From Paenibacillus sp. (GTDB taxonomy: Bacteria; Bacteroidota; Bacteroidia; Bacteroidales; Muribaculaceae): DNA of 42,672 nucleotides. Shown one piece after another: positions 15,387-24,822 of this stretch. Position 1 is the first letter of the stretch. Every line of letters starts with the position of its first letter. A model generated the notes under the pieces. The model ran no database searches. It worked only from the letters and a program-made list of their open reading frames with translations, and was not told the origin of the DNA. The stretch lies in NCBI GenBank assembly GCA_023663345.1, contig JAMPHR010000006.1, forward strand, positions 1 to 42,672, given 5' to 3'. The position numbers and the translations under genes were made by a program.

Positions 15387-16415
15387 TCAGCCGTTTCGGG
15401 AGCAGGGGAATTTCTTCTTAGCCATTACCTGGAGATCCTCGGTGGTGTCGCACTCATCCACGATCTCCACGCCGAGCATCGACTCGATCACATCCTCCAT
15501 AGTGACTATACCGCGCATACAGCCGTATTCATCGGTGATGACCGAAATATGCTCTTTCTTTTCAAGCATTTTCTGCCATATATCGGATACTCGTTCTGTT
15601 TCTGGGAAAAACAGTATAGGACGTACAATCTTGCTCATCTCCACCGAAAATTTATCCTGCGACAGCATTTCGAGTACAGTGGCGCGACGCACATAGCCGA
15701 TTATAAATTCCCTCTGGCTGTCGTAGACAGGAATACGTGAGTACGGGGCCAAGGACTTGTCGGCATAGAACTCTTTGGTTGTCATTGAGGCCGGAACTGA
15801 GGATACCACCACGAATGGGGTCATTATTTCCTTGGCATGGACATTCACGAGCTTCAGGAAATTCTGTATGGTCTTGTTCTCGGAACTTTCAAATACTCCT
15901 TCATCAGCTCCTACATTCACCATCGCCGCCACTTCCTCGCGGCTCACGGTTAGGGGCTGGATTTTGGGCGAGAAACAGTGGGTTATGATCTCGGAAAGCC
16001 ACACTAAAGGATAGGTTATCACAATCAGTACCCTTATGATCTTGGTGGACGGCATGGCGAGTGTGCGCCAGTAGGATGCTCCGATGGTTTTGGGGATAAT
16101 CTCGGAAAGCACAAGTATCAGCAGGGTGAGGATTGCCGAGATGATTCCGAAATAAGCCTCGCCAAACACCTTGACTGATTCCGAGCCTACACCGGCGGCT
16201 CCGATTGTATGGGCTATGGTGTTGAGTGTGAGTATAGCCGCTACAGGGCGGTCTACATTGGTCTTGTATTTCATCATGAGCGAAGCCGTGGCAACGCCCT
16301 GACTTTCTTTCATCGAAATGAACGAGACCGGAGTCGAAAGCAGTACAGCCTCGAGTACGGAGCACATGAACGATACTGCCAATGCTCCAAAAAGGTATAA
16401 TAATATTATAGTCAT
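15387..16415 (-). CDS. CNNM/HlyC-CorC family membrane protein with CBS pair
   Basis: A protein of 342 residues. The DUF21 (CNNM) membrane domain fills about 1-175 with four hydrophobic segments and the typical ILVLSEIIPKTIGA motif near 101-114. A cytosolic CBS pair follows (about 195-320), opening with IMTPFVVVSSVPASMTT and ending with ISVITDEYGCMRGIVTMEDVIE. The C-terminal CorC_HlyC domain seen in longer relatives is absent. The family includes Mg2+/Co2+ efflux proteins; the haemolysin label is historical. It is a single gene on the minus strand, converging on the hydrolase. Nothing in the sequence decides the ion. Confidence 0.9.
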   Translation of the reverse strand: MTIILLYLFGALAVSFMCSVLEAVLLSTPVSFISMKESQGVATASLMMKYKTNVDRPVAAILTLNTIAHTIGAAGVGSESVKVFGEAYFGIISAILTLLILVLSEIIPKTIGASYWRTLAMPSTKIIRVLIVITYPLVWLSEIITHCFSPKIQPLTVSREEVAAMVNVGADEGVFESSENKTIQNFLKLVNVHAKEIMTPFVVVSSVPASMTTKEFYADKSLAPYSRIPVYDSQREFIIGYVRRATVLEMLSQDKFSVEMSKIVRPILFFPETERVSDIWQKMLEKKEHISVITDEYGCMRGIVTMEDVIESMLGVEIVDECDTTEDLQVMAKKKFPCSRNG

Positions 16416-16487
16416 AAATAGTGGTATAAGTTGAAACTGCCGGGCATTACCGGTGAGAGTATCGGAGAGAGATTCAACATATACCGG

Positions 16488-16778
16488 CTATTCCCGTAGA
16501 TTACATAGGAGTATGTTCAGCGAGATGCGCGACACTGCAACCATGTCTTTGGCATGGACGACTGCCGATGATTGTATCGCATGGTGGATATAGAGATGTT
16601 GTGATGTCGCGTCGGCATTGTCATTGACATTCTGGCCGGCAATGGCGCTTGATGTCATGACCACACATTCGGTTTCGGTCTCAGGTTCATACTCGCCTGG
16701 CTCTGAACATTCCCCATGCAGAGGGATCAGTAGCAATGTTGAGAACAGGCAGGTGATGAATGTTATGAGTTGGTTCAT
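16488..16778 (-). CDS. Small exported protein, unknown
   Basis: A protein of 96 residues with a clear signal peptide (MNQLITFITCLFSTLLLIPLH, cleavage near residue 22-25). The acidic mature region (EPGEYEPETETE) is followed by a polar His-containing middle (QHLYIHHAIQ) and a mildly hydrophobic end. No family is recognised. It lies between the CNNM gene and the acetyltransferase gene, all on the minus strand, with gaps of 70-110 nt. The signal peptide supports a real gene, but length and composition leave doubt. Confidence 0.5.
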   Translation of the reverse strand: MNQLITFITCLFSTLLLIPLHGECSEPGEYEPETETECVVMTSSAIAGQNVNDNADATSQHLYIHHAIQSSAVVHAKDMVAVSRISLNILLCNLRE

Positions 16779-16834
16779 ACAATCGCATGGCTATTGTTTA
16801 CGACTTTATAACACCTGGTGTGTCACAAATGTTT

Positions 16835-16848
16835 TACGCAAAAGCGTA
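16835..16848 (-). terminator. Short hairpin downstream of the acetyltransferase gene
   Basis: TACGC / GCGTA with an AAAA loop (TTTT on the minus strand) lies 40 nt past the acetyltransferase stop. The stem is only 5 bp, so this is a weak candidate. Confidence 0.3.
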
Positions 16849-16888
16849 GATAGATAATCCCAAGAGAGAGTGTGTGTCTAAACGGTTC

Positions 16889-17401
16889 CTATGCTTGTAG
16901 CGAGTAGAAATGCTCGGTCACTGAACCGTTCAGCTCGGAATGATGAAATGTGAATCCGCATTTTTCGGCTACCCGCTTGGATTTGTCGTTGCCGTCGTAA
17001 AAAGCTATCCACAGTGTAGACTTTTTCAGCCTGTTGCGTGCATGGTCTATTATGACGTTCACAGCCTCGGGTATAATGCCGTTGCCCCAATATTCACGGG
17101 CAAGCCAATATCCTATTTCTGCATCATTATCGGCAATGGCTTTGCTGTGGAATATCTCGGGAGGGACAAGTCCGCAACATCCTATGGGTTCGCCGGTTTC
17201 TTTCAGCACCACAGCGTAAGTCTCGGGAGCGGAGAATACGGTACGGATTATTTCCAGACTGTTTTCTACCGATGTGTGGGGTGGCCATCCGGCAGGTGTT
17301 CCCACTTGCGGATCGCTGGCATATTTATATAATGTCTCGGCATCGGTTTCGAGCCAGGGACGGAGGATGAGTCTTGGGGTTTCCATGTATGGTTGGGTCA
17401 T
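16889..17401 (-). CDS. GNAT acetyltransferase, RimJ/RimL type
   Basis: About 170 residues when started at MTQPYMETPRL (ATG ending at 17401). Other in-frame starts are ATG at 17431, 17410 and 17386 and a GTG at 17452, but the GTG would sit on the transcript start. Features of the RimJ/RimL (Acetyltransf_3) family are ETPRLILRPWLETDAETLYKY at the N-terminus, the beta4 segment PIGCCGLVP, EIGYWLAREYWGNGIIPEAV for acetyl-CoA binding, and KRVAEKCGFTF near the end. It should acetylate an N-terminal or small-molecule amine, but the target is unknown. It is transcribed divergently from the exported protein at 17668. Confidence 0.9.
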   Translation of the reverse strand: MTQPYMETPRLILRPWLETDAETLYKYASDPQVGTPAGWPPHTSVENSLEIIRTVFSAPETYAVVLKETGEPIGCCGLVPPEIFHSKAIADNDAEIGYWLAREYWGNGIIPEAVNVIIDHARNRLKKSTLWIAFYDGNDKSKRVAEKCGFTFHHSELNGSVTEHFYSLQA

Positions 17402-17459
17402 GATGTGCATGGTTTTATCAAGTAACGGCATAATAGCTGTTTTATGAGCCACTTTCCGG

Positions 17460-17467
17460 CAAAAATA
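17460..17467 (-). promoter_or_regulatory. -7 box (TATTTTTG) for the acetyltransferase
   Basis: The minus-strand sequence matches TAnnTTTG. The transcript would start near 17454, which argues for an internal ATG start (17431-17386). Confidence 0.5.
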
Positions 17468-17552
17468 TGGTAAGACAGATGAAAATGGATTGATTTAAGG
17501 TTTGTTTAATTAAAATTAACAATTATTACGTGCGTTCTGTGCATATTATGAA

Positions 17553-17560
17553 TAAATTTG
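17553..17560 (+). promoter_or_regulatory. -7 box (TAAATTTG) for the exported protein
   Basis: This matches TAnnTTTG and is followed by C, within the divergent intergenic region 17453-17667. It leaves a leader of about 100 nt before ATG 17668. No good -33 box is seen. Confidence 0.55.
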
Positions 17561-17667
17561 CGCTTGGGCGTTATTCCTATGTCACATAGTACAAAAGAAT
17601 CTCTCCTCTCCCTAAACACAAACCTGCCACTCGCGTCTCAACTATTTTAAATATAATCCCTCCCACC

Positions 17668-18834
17668 ATGAAACCTCCAGCCCAAGGAGGCTATCTGAGA
17701 ACGATAGTCTTAGCAATCACGTCGGTGATTTCAGCCCTTATTCCATCAGTCACTCCCCTCCGCGCCCAGAGCACCTATTACCGTGTCCATTATCCCGAAT
17801 TTCTCGCTATAGTGGAGACGTTCTCCTCGATTTATTCCGAATATATTATCGCTATACCTGAATTTGGAGAGGCTATGCCTCAACTAAAATCCGAGAGTAA
17901 TCTCATAATACCCATGGAAGTTCCGATCTCCGATGATAAGGAGTCAATAACGGTTACAGCGGAAGATGAGGAGCTTGTTGCAATGAATCTTGAATCCATA
18001 GCTGTTTCAGCTAATAACAGGGTAAAAAGTATGCCATTCTATATCAGCTATCCGTCTTTTTGTCTTGCCACGTCTATGGTTGATAATGCGCCTAAATTCG
18101 TAAGGAAATCCATGAATCAGATGAAGTCGTCAGATGGTTTTAGAATGGACTATGATGAGACTGCCGGTAATGACGGAATGTTTCGTCTTAAGTCATCGTT
18201 GAAAAGTGGTAAAGATACAATCAGCATAGTATATTCTAAAGGCACCGGTAGTAAGTATCGATTTCGGTTAGAGGTAGATAATGAATCAAAGAAATTGTCA
18301 CTATATCGCAAAGACTACTTTAACATAAGACCTGTCGACAAGGAGAATCCAATTGATAAGGATAATGTCATAGGATTAATTACCGATGAACTGCCTGATA
18401 AGATCAAAAGCTCGAAGTTAGACTATTACTATATTTTTAATGATGGCGATGCAGTCACACATGATGACCTACTGAATTCTGCTAATATGATCGCTAATAA
18501 AGCAAATAAGCCGGAATCCGATAATATTGTATCGGTTCCTTATGACGGTATCTCAAAGGTTCTTTGGCTTATGCCTGTAATTGACGGAAGTATGATCGTG
18601 ACAGAAAATGGCAAGGAAAATATTATCAGTAAATCAGCCCCGGTCGGGCGGATTGTGAAGATCGAGGTGGCCAAGGGCGGTGATACTACCGGAATAGATG
18701 ATATCAAGACTGATGGCACCAATCATATCCCACAATTTTTCACTATCCAGGGGCGTCCGGTAAACCCGCCTCTCGCCCCGGGAATATATATAAAACGTGA
18801 AGGCGATAAATCAACAAAGATTCTTGTAAAATAA
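17668..18834 (+). CDS. Exported protein of unknown function with a C-terminal sorting-like tail
   Basis: A protein of 388 residues. An N-terminal export signal (IVLAITSVISALIPSVTPLRAQ) suggests cleavage near residue 34. The middle is rich in Ser, Lys and Asp with no family I recognise. The last 45 residues (TGIDDIK…QFFTIQGRPVNPPLAPGIYI…STKILVK) follow a pattern common at the end of secreted Bacteroidales proteins: a GI-D/E start, a F/YxxxGR/Q block, GIYI, then a basic KILVK ending. It recalls the type IX secretion C-terminal domain, but I cannot say it is functional here. It is encoded alone, ending at a strong terminator shared with catalase. Confidence 0.8.
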   Translation: MKPPAQGGYLRTIVLAITSVISALIPSVTPLRAQSTYYRVHYPEFLAIVETFSSIYSEYIIAIPEFGEAMPQLKSESNLIIPMEVPISDDKESITVTAEDEELVAMNLESIAVSANNRVKSMPFYISYPSFCLATSMVDNAPKFVRKSMNQMKSSDGFRMDYDETAGNDGMFRLKSSLKSGKDTISIVYSKGTGSKYRFRLEVDNESKKLSLYRKDYFNIRPVDKENPIDKDNVIGLITDELPDKIKSSKLDYYYIFNDGDAVTHDDLLNSANMIANKANKPESDNIVSVPYDGISKVLWLMPVIDGSMIVTENGKENIISKSAPVGRIVKIEVAKGGDTTGIDDIKTDGTNHIPQFFTIQGRPVNPPLAPGIYIKREGDKSTKILVK

Positions 18835-18855
18835 ACCTGACGTAAAAACAACAGC

Positions 18856-18901
18856 TCCGGCCGTCACCACCCCGAAAGGAATCAGGGGGTTGACGGCCGG
18901 A
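18856..18901. terminator. Bidirectional terminator between convergent genes
   Basis: An 11-bp perfect stem TCCGGCCGTCA / TGACGGCCGGA (18856-18866 with 18891-18901) is extended inwards by further C/G pairing. It lies between the exported-protein gene (+) and catalase (-). AAAA follows on the + side, which is a U-tract for the minus transcript only on the far side. Confidence 0.8.
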
Positions 18902-18928
18902 AAATGCTATCATGTATATGTAGTTGTC

Positions 18929-20428
18929 TTACAGGTCACGTTTATCCCATGAGGGGTGAGCCGGATCCTCGGCAACGAGAGCCTCATCGAGACTTATACC
19001 GAGAGAGTCGGCCAAGATTTGACCATATTCCGGATCAGCCGAGTGGCAGGCCCTTACGTGACGTTGCTTGATGAATAGAGGCACGCCCTCCATCTGTGCC
19101 GCAGTGTTGTCACATGTGGCTTTCTTATCCTCGGCGCTCATCAGTCTCCACAGCTTTCCAGGCTGGGTGTAATAGTCGTCATCATACTCCCGCTCATCGT
19201 AATTGTACATATCGCCATTCAGGGCCATAGGTGGCTCCTTCAGGTTGGGTGAGTCCTTCCATTCATCGAAACTGTTGGGCTCGTATGACACTGTACGCCC
19301 GTAATTATCATCGGTGCGCATGGCACCGTCGCGGTGATAGGAGTGGACCGGACATTTCGGACGGTTTACGGGAATCAGGTTATGGTTCACCCCCAGACGG
19401 TAGCGCTGGGCGTCACCGTAGGAGAATAATCTACCCTGAAGCACCTTGTCGGGCGATAGTCCTATGCCATCCACAATATTTGTGGGATTGAATGCTGCCT
19501 GCTCGATCTCAGCGAAGAAATTCTCAGGATTACGGTTCAGTTCGAGTATGCCCACATCATGGAGGGGAAAATCCTTGTGATACCACACCTTGGTGAGATC
19601 AAACGGGTTGATATGATATTCCCTTGCCTGATGCTCGGTCATGAGCTGTACCTGCAGTTTCCAGCTGGGATAATCGCCTCGTTCTATGGCTTCGAACAGG
19701 TCACGCTGGTGCGACTCCCTGTCCTTGGCTATGATTGCCTCGGCCTCCTTGTCGGTCAGATTCTTGATGCCCTGCTGGGTGATGAAATGAAATTTCACCC
19801 ATGTGCGCTTGTTGTCCTTGTTTATGAAGCTGTAGGTGTGGCTTCCGAAACCGTGCATATTGCGGAACGATGCCGGAATACCGCGTGGCGACATGGAAAT
19901 GGTGATCTGATGCAACGCTTCGGGTAGGAGTGTCCAGAAATCCCAATTGTTGGTAGGACTGCGCATCCCCGTGCGTGGGTCGCGCTTGATGGCATGGTTG
20001 AGATCGGGAAACTTGAGCGGGTCACGTATGAAAAACACTGGTGTATTGTTGCCCACCAGATCCCAGTTGCCCTCGTCGGTATAGAATCTCATGGCAAATC
20101 CTCGGATATCTCTCTCGGCATCGGCGGCACCGCGCTCTCCGGCCACGGTCGAGAACCTCACAAGGCACGGGGTCTGCTTGCCTACTTTCGAGAATATCGA
20201 GGCGCGGGTATATTCCGTGATGTCATTGGTGACGGTGAAGGTGCCGAACGCACCCGAGCCTTTGGCGTGCATTCGCCTTTCGGGGATTACTTCACGGTCG
20301 AAATGTGCTATTTTCTCTAAATACCAGGGATCCTGGTGTGTGACAGGTCCGCGTAGACCTGCAGTCTGTACATTTTGGTTGTCGGCGATAGGGCGTCCGT
20401 TTTCAGCGGTAAGTCTTTTCTTGTCCAT
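18929..20428 (-). CDS. katA: Haem catalase (clade 3, small subunit)
   Basis: A protein of 499 residues. It converts hydrogen peroxide to water and oxygen. Distal catalytic His54 lies in [12 protein letters not shown], Asn127 in [12 protein letters not shown], and the haem-ligand Tyr338 in [14 protein letters not shown]. The length matches the small-subunit monofunctional catalases of Bacteroides (KatA/KatB type); there is no C-terminal flavodoxin-like domain. There is no signal peptide, so it is cytoplasmic. It is transcribed alone from a region without a clear TAnnTTTG box, consistent with (but not proof of) OxyR-type induction. It converges on the exported-protein gene. Confidence 0.97.
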   Translation of the reverse strand: MDKKRLTAENGRPIADNQNVQTAGLRGPVTHQDPWYLEKIAHFDREVIPERRMHAKGSGAFGTFTVTNDITEYTRASIFSKVGKQTPCLVRFSTVAGERGAADAERDIRGFAMRFYTDEGNWDLVGNNTPVFFIRDPLKFPDLNHAIKRDPRTGMRSPTNNWDFWTLLPEALHQITISMSPRGIPASFRNMHGFGSHTYSFINKDNKRTWVKFHFITQQGIKNLTDKEAEAIIAKDRESHQRDLFEAIERGDYPSWKLQVQLMTEHQAREYHINPFDLTKVWYHKDFPLHDVGILELNRNPENFFAEIEQAAFNPTNIVDGIGLSPDKVLQGRLFSYGDAQRYRLGVNHNLIPVNRPKCPVHSYHRDGAMRTDDNYGRTVSYEPNSFDEWKDSPNLKEPPMALNGDMYNYDEREYDDDYYTQPGKLWRLMSAEDKKATCDNTAAQMEGVPLFIKQRHVRACHSADPEYGQILADSLGISLDEALVAEDPAHPSWDKRDL

Positions 20429-20585
20429 ACAATCTAAATGAGGCTAAATTATTATGATAGATGTAGTGTAACAACACCGGGCCAAATTCAATTGTTTATG
20501 GGGCAGAAAGCAAAAAAATGTTGTCGCACGACTCTGGCGTATGTGATATTCTGGGCACCGGTTTCCATATCAGGCATTTTTTCGC

Positions 20586-20593
20586 TAATTTTG
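20586..20593 (+). promoter_or_regulatory. -7 box (TAATTTTG) for the DUF5131 gene
   Basis: This matches TAnnTTTG. TTTC at 20562-20565 is placed 20 nt upstream as a -33-like element. The leader is about 70 nt. The region 20429-20669 otherwise shows no gene I can support. Confidence 0.55.
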
Positions 20594-20669
20594 TATATGT
20601 CCGTTCTGCGCCTGGCCTATCCATATTGTGGATCGCCGGCGTGTCGGGTTAACCATTGTGTATTGAGCT

Positions 20670-21395
20670 ATGCTGATGTGGAATCCGTGGCATGGATGCC
20701 ATAAGATAAGTGCCGGGTGTAAGCATTGTTACGTCTATCGTGAGGATGCGGCATTTGGCACGTCTATACCGTCGAGCGAAGTGCGCATCACCTCATCGTT
20801 TCACATGCCTGTGAGGCTCGACCGTAAACGCAATTGGAAATACCCGTCGGGCACGGAATTTGCGTTGTGCATGACCTCCGATTTCCTCATCGAGGAAGCC
20901 GACGGTTGGCGTTACGATATATGGGATATGATACGTCGGCGCAGCGACTGTAGATTCTTTTTCTTCACCAAGCGTATCGAACGGCTCCGTGAGGCTCTTC
21001 CCGCTGACTGGGGCAGGGGATACGATAATGTCGCCATCGGTTGCACCGTTGAGAATCAGGATAGGGCCGATTTCCGGTTGCCTGTTTTTCTTGAATTGCC
21101 TATCAAGCACCGTATGATAATAGCCGCTCCGCTGATCGAGCGGATTGATCTGCTCCGTTATCTTGATTCGGGCTTGATAGAGTCGGTTTCGGCGGGAGGG
21201 GAATCCGGAAAGTATGCACGCCCGCTGGATTACAATTGGGTATTGGACATGCACCGCCAGTGCAAGGAAGCGGGCGTGTCATTTACGTTTCATCAGACCG
21301 GCTCTTATCTTGTCAAGAATGGATACATCCACCGTATCCCCCGTGAGCATCAACATTCCCAGGCAAAGAAAGCCGGCCTCAACATTATTTTCTGA
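20670..21395 (+). CDS. DUF5131 (phage Gp37/Gp68-like) protein
   Basis: A protein of 241 residues. The N-terminus WNPWHGCHKISAGCKHCYVYRED carries the hallmark of the family: three cysteines (Cys10, Cys17, Cys20) in a CxxxxxxCxxC arrangement reminiscent of radical-SAM cluster sites. FALCMTSDFLIEEADGWRYDIWDMI and FFFFTKRIERL follow. The function is unknown; members occur in phages and bacterial chromosomes. Start ATG 20670 fits the family's short lead before WNPW. It is a single gene convergent with the exonuclease, whose stop is only 12 nt away. The promoter lies at 20586. Confidence 0.88.
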   Translation: MLMWNPWHGCHKISAGCKHCYVYREDAAFGTSIPSSEVRITSSFHMPVRLDRKRNWKYPSGTEFALCMTSDFLIEEADGWRYDIWDMIRRRSDCRFFFFTKRIERLREALPADWGRGYDNVAIGCTVENQDRADFRLPVFLELPIKHRMIIAAPLIERIDLLRYLDSGLIESVSAGGESGKYARPLDYNWVLDMHRQCKEAGVSFTFHQTGSYLVKNGYIHRIPREHQHSQAKKAGLNIIF

Positions 21396-21407
21396 ACTTA
21401 TCGGTGG

Positions 21408-21896
21408 TTACAGTATCTTAAGCGCGATGGCGGCGCAAGCCTCGGCATCGGCAAGCGCGTGATGGTGTTCCGACAGGTCATAGCCACAGGCTGCGGCGAC
21501 CACCTGGAGTTGGTGGCACGACAGTTTCAGCCTGCGGCGCGAGGCGGCAAGAGTGCAATAGAACTCATATCCTGGATATTCCATCCCGTAAGTATTGAAC
21601 ACCGCTTTAAGGCAGCTTTCGTCAAAAGGTCGGTTGTGTGCCACGAGCGGAAGGCCCGCTATTCTCTCCCTTATCTGTGCCCACACTTCCGGAAATGTGG
21701 GTTGTCCATCGGTATGGGCCCGCGTCAGCCCATGTATTGCAGTTGTCCAGTAGGTATAATAGTTGGGGGTAGGTTGTATCAGGCTGTAGAACTTATCCAC
21801 GATACGGCCATCGCGCACCACAACTATTCCCACGCTGCATACACTCGACCGGCATCCGTTGGCGGTTTCAAAATCTATTGCAACAAAGTCTTGCAT
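21408..21896 (-). CDS. DnaQ-like 3'-5' exonuclease
   Basis: A protein of 162 residues from the ATG ending at 21896; the longer frame upstream adds a low-complexity tail and is not used. DEDDh exonuclease motifs are ExoI DFETANG (Asp8, Glu10), ExoII VAHNRPFDESCL and ExoIII HHALADAEACA with the catalytic His and Asp. It resembles the stand-alone exonucleases related to the DNA polymerase III epsilon subunit or RNase T. It may degrade nucleic-acid ends in repair. The promoter is at 21973-21980 on the same strand. It converges closely with the DUF5131 gene. The substrate (DNA or RNA) cannot be told from the sequence. Confidence 0.9.
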   Translation of the reverse strand: MQDFVAIDFETANGCRSSVCSVGIVVVRDGRIVDKFYSLIQPTPNYYTYWTTAIHGLTRAHTDGQPTFPEVWAQIRERIAGLPLVAHNRPFDESCLKAVFNTYGMEYPGYEFYCTLAASRRRLKLSCHQLQVVAAACGYDLSEHHHALADAEACAAIALKIL

Positions 21897-21972
21897 ACGT
21901 CGTCTTCTATAATTATAATCACAACCGTCGCTCGCCACGAATCGTTGCAGGCCTCGCATCCGGTTGGATATA

Positions 21973-21980
21973 CAAAGTTA
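21973..21980 (-). promoter_or_regulatory. -7 box (TAACTTTG) for the exonuclease
   Basis: The minus-strand sequence matches TAnnTTTG and gives a leader of about 70 nt. Confidence 0.5.
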
Positions 21981-22050
21981 CAAATAACCCTCCGAATTTC
22001 ATGACATGACGGATAAAAAGCAAGCGACCCCGCCCGAATATATGTTTTAC

Positions 22051-22467
22051 TTAGCCCCTTTTGCGTCGGTGGAAAAATTTGAAGTTTTTCCGTATGTGTA
22101 CTATGACCAATATAATGAACAGAAAACTGATTTTTCCATGTACGCCTCCTATTGTCGAGTGTACGTATGAGCCTACCCAATGGCATGTGGCGATAATCCC
22201 ACTCAGTATAGTGAGTATGAACAGGATTCCGAGGTCCCGGTGTTTTTTGCCTTGATGTCGGGATGGCCTATGACTATGTGATCCATGATGCAAGCCTATA
22301 TGCCAGAATATCATGGCTATAAAAATCGTTCCGAGAACGATATGCACCCACACCCACATTATTTCTCCCGCAGGGTTTACTTCCAATTGCGATCCCGAGG
22401 CGAGAATAGCGATTGTAAGGAGTAGCAATGTCCAGTCACAAATACGTAGTTTGGTGATTTTTTTCAT
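22051..22467 (-). CDS. DUF4405-type cytochrome-b-like membrane protein
   Basis: A protein of 138 residues with four hydrophobic helices at about 12-27, 36-58, 80-98 and 112-126. Histidines sit within or at the ends of helices (VWVHIVLGTIF, FWHIGLHHGSH, CHWVGSYVHS, GGVHGKISF, VIVHIRKNF). The spacing suggests haem-b coordination, as in the DUF4405 / cytochrome b561-like group. The C-terminus is basic (KNFKFFHRRKRG), cytoplasmic by the positive-inside rule. It is a single gene with its own promoter at 22493-22500. The role in electron transfer is inferred. Confidence 0.8.
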   Translation of the reverse strand: MKKITKLRICDWTLLLLTIAILASGSQLEVNPAGEIMWVWVHIVLGTIFIAMIFWHIGLHHGSHSHRPSRHQGKKHRDLGILFILTILSGIIATCHWVGSYVHSTIGGVHGKISFLFIILVIVHIRKNFKFFHRRKRG

Positions 22468-22492
22468 AAAGCAGTCCTGATGGATGAGACTG

Positions 22493-22500
22493 CAAAATTA
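22493..22500 (-). promoter_or_regulatory. -7 box (TAATTTTG) for the DUF4405 gene
   Basis: The minus-strand sequence matches TAnnTTTG and is followed by C. ATTG 20 nt upstream (22521-22524) is a possible -33. The leader is short, about 20 nt. Confidence 0.6.
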
Positions 22501-22552
22501 CTGTCCTGACGTGGGTGGTGCAATGGACTGAATACGTAAGATGTTGGACAAA

Positions 22553-23386
22553 TCAAGGTTCGTGCCTGAATCTGACAGGAGACTTACCTGTCGCTTTTGT
22601 GAACAACCGCGAGAAATAGGCATTGTCCTCAAACCCCAGAGATAGCGCGATTTCTTTTACAGGCATGTCGGTGTATAACAGTCGCTTGGCCCTTACCACT
22701 ATTTCATTGCGTATATGATTGCTCACGTTGAATCCGGTTACATTTTTCACGACCTCATTCAGGTACACAGGCGAGATATTCAGCTTGTCGGCATAGAATT
22801 TCGGGCTATGGCTCACGGCGAGATCAGTCTGCAATAATGAATTTAACTTAACCACAATCTCGGTCTGTCGGCTATTGTACTGTGGACGTTCGCAACATGT
22901 CCGCTGGAAACACTCGGCCACAATGCCTATGAAAGCCGAAACAAGGTTTCTCACGACCGGTGTGTTGCCGTCCCGGTTGGCCATTTTATGAATGAGCGGG
23001 AATAATGTCTTGAGTTCTTCAAGCTCATGATCCGAGGCTGCAGTGGAACTTCCGTTTATTGACGCTTCCTCGAATATAAGCTTGCATCGGGCATCGACCA
23101 GTCCGCTCTCCAGCATTATCATCCACCCTTCGAAATTTTCTCCCCCGATGAAACGGTGTACCTGTCCCGGACGTATGAATTGAAGCTCGCCTTCGCATAT
23201 ATTGTGATTATTGAAATCAATATCGCAACACAGGTTTCCGCTAACAATGATCCCGAATATATAGTAGTCATCGCGATGGGCGTATTCCACCGGATGATGG
23301 CCTACATCATCCGAAGTGACCATCTTTACGAGGAGGCCATTGTCCGAAAAGTCATCGTGGCGGTGCATCGGGATTGGATCTTTCAT
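22553..23386 (-). CDS. AraC-family transcriptional regulator
   Basis: A protein of 277 residues. The N-terminal half (about 20-95) is cupin-like (HHPVEYAHRDDYYIFGIIVSGNLCCDIDFNN, LQFIRPGQVHRF) and should bind a small effector. The C-terminal half (about 175-275) is the double helix-turn-helix AraC domain: SPKFYADKLNISPVYLNEVVKNVTG and VKEIALSLGFEDNAYFSRLFTKATGKSPVRFR. It is transcribed divergently from the esterase/GH43-GH8 operon, so it probably controls that operon and perhaps itself. The shared region 23387-23705 holds a palindrome and a 21-bp-spaced repeat that are candidate operators. The effector is unknown. Confidence 0.93.
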   Translation of the reverse strand: MKDPIPMHRHDDFSDNGLLVKMVTSDDVGHHPVEYAHRDDYYIFGIIVSGNLCCDIDFNNHNICEGELQFIRPGQVHRFIGGENFEGWMIMLESGLVDARCKLIFEEASINGSSTAASDHELEELKTLFPLIHKMANRDGNTPVVRNLVSAFIGIVAECFQRTCCERPQYNSRQTEIVVKLNSLLQTDLAVSHSPKFYADKLNISPVYLNEVVKNVTGFNVSNHIRNEIVVRAKRLLYTDMPVKEIALSLGFEDNAYFSRLFTKATGKSPVRFRHEP

Positions 23387-23530
23387 CGCGAGTATGTAAT
23401 TTTGAAGGCTTATAGTCTGTCATGCCGATTGCACGACTATCGTTTTTTTGACATTGTGCGGTAAAGTTACAAATATCCGCCCGTATTCCATGACCGGATT
23501 ACCGTAAAAACACTCCCGGGTCAGGCGTGC

Positions 23531-23552
23531 GATTAGCAACATGTTGCTAATC
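23531..23552. promoter_or_regulatory. Perfect 22-bp palindrome in the divergent control region
   Basis: GATTAGCAACATGTTGCTAATC is fully self-complementary. It lies midway between the AraC gene and the esterase operon, about 100 bp upstream of the esterase -7 box. Its position suggests an operator bound by a symmetric dimer. AraC proteins usually prefer direct repeats, so another regulator may be involved. Confidence 0.6.
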
Positions 23553-23596
23553 AATAGTGTTGAGACAATAAAACGGAAATATGATATTCCCGATGT

Positions 23597-24815
<1,219 letters not shown>

Positions 24816-24822
24816 TCGAGCC

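Noticed and set aside
20438-20704. 88-codon frame upstream of the DUF5131 gene
   Set aside because: It contains the DUF5131 promoter, overlaps its start and shows no coherent signal or domain.
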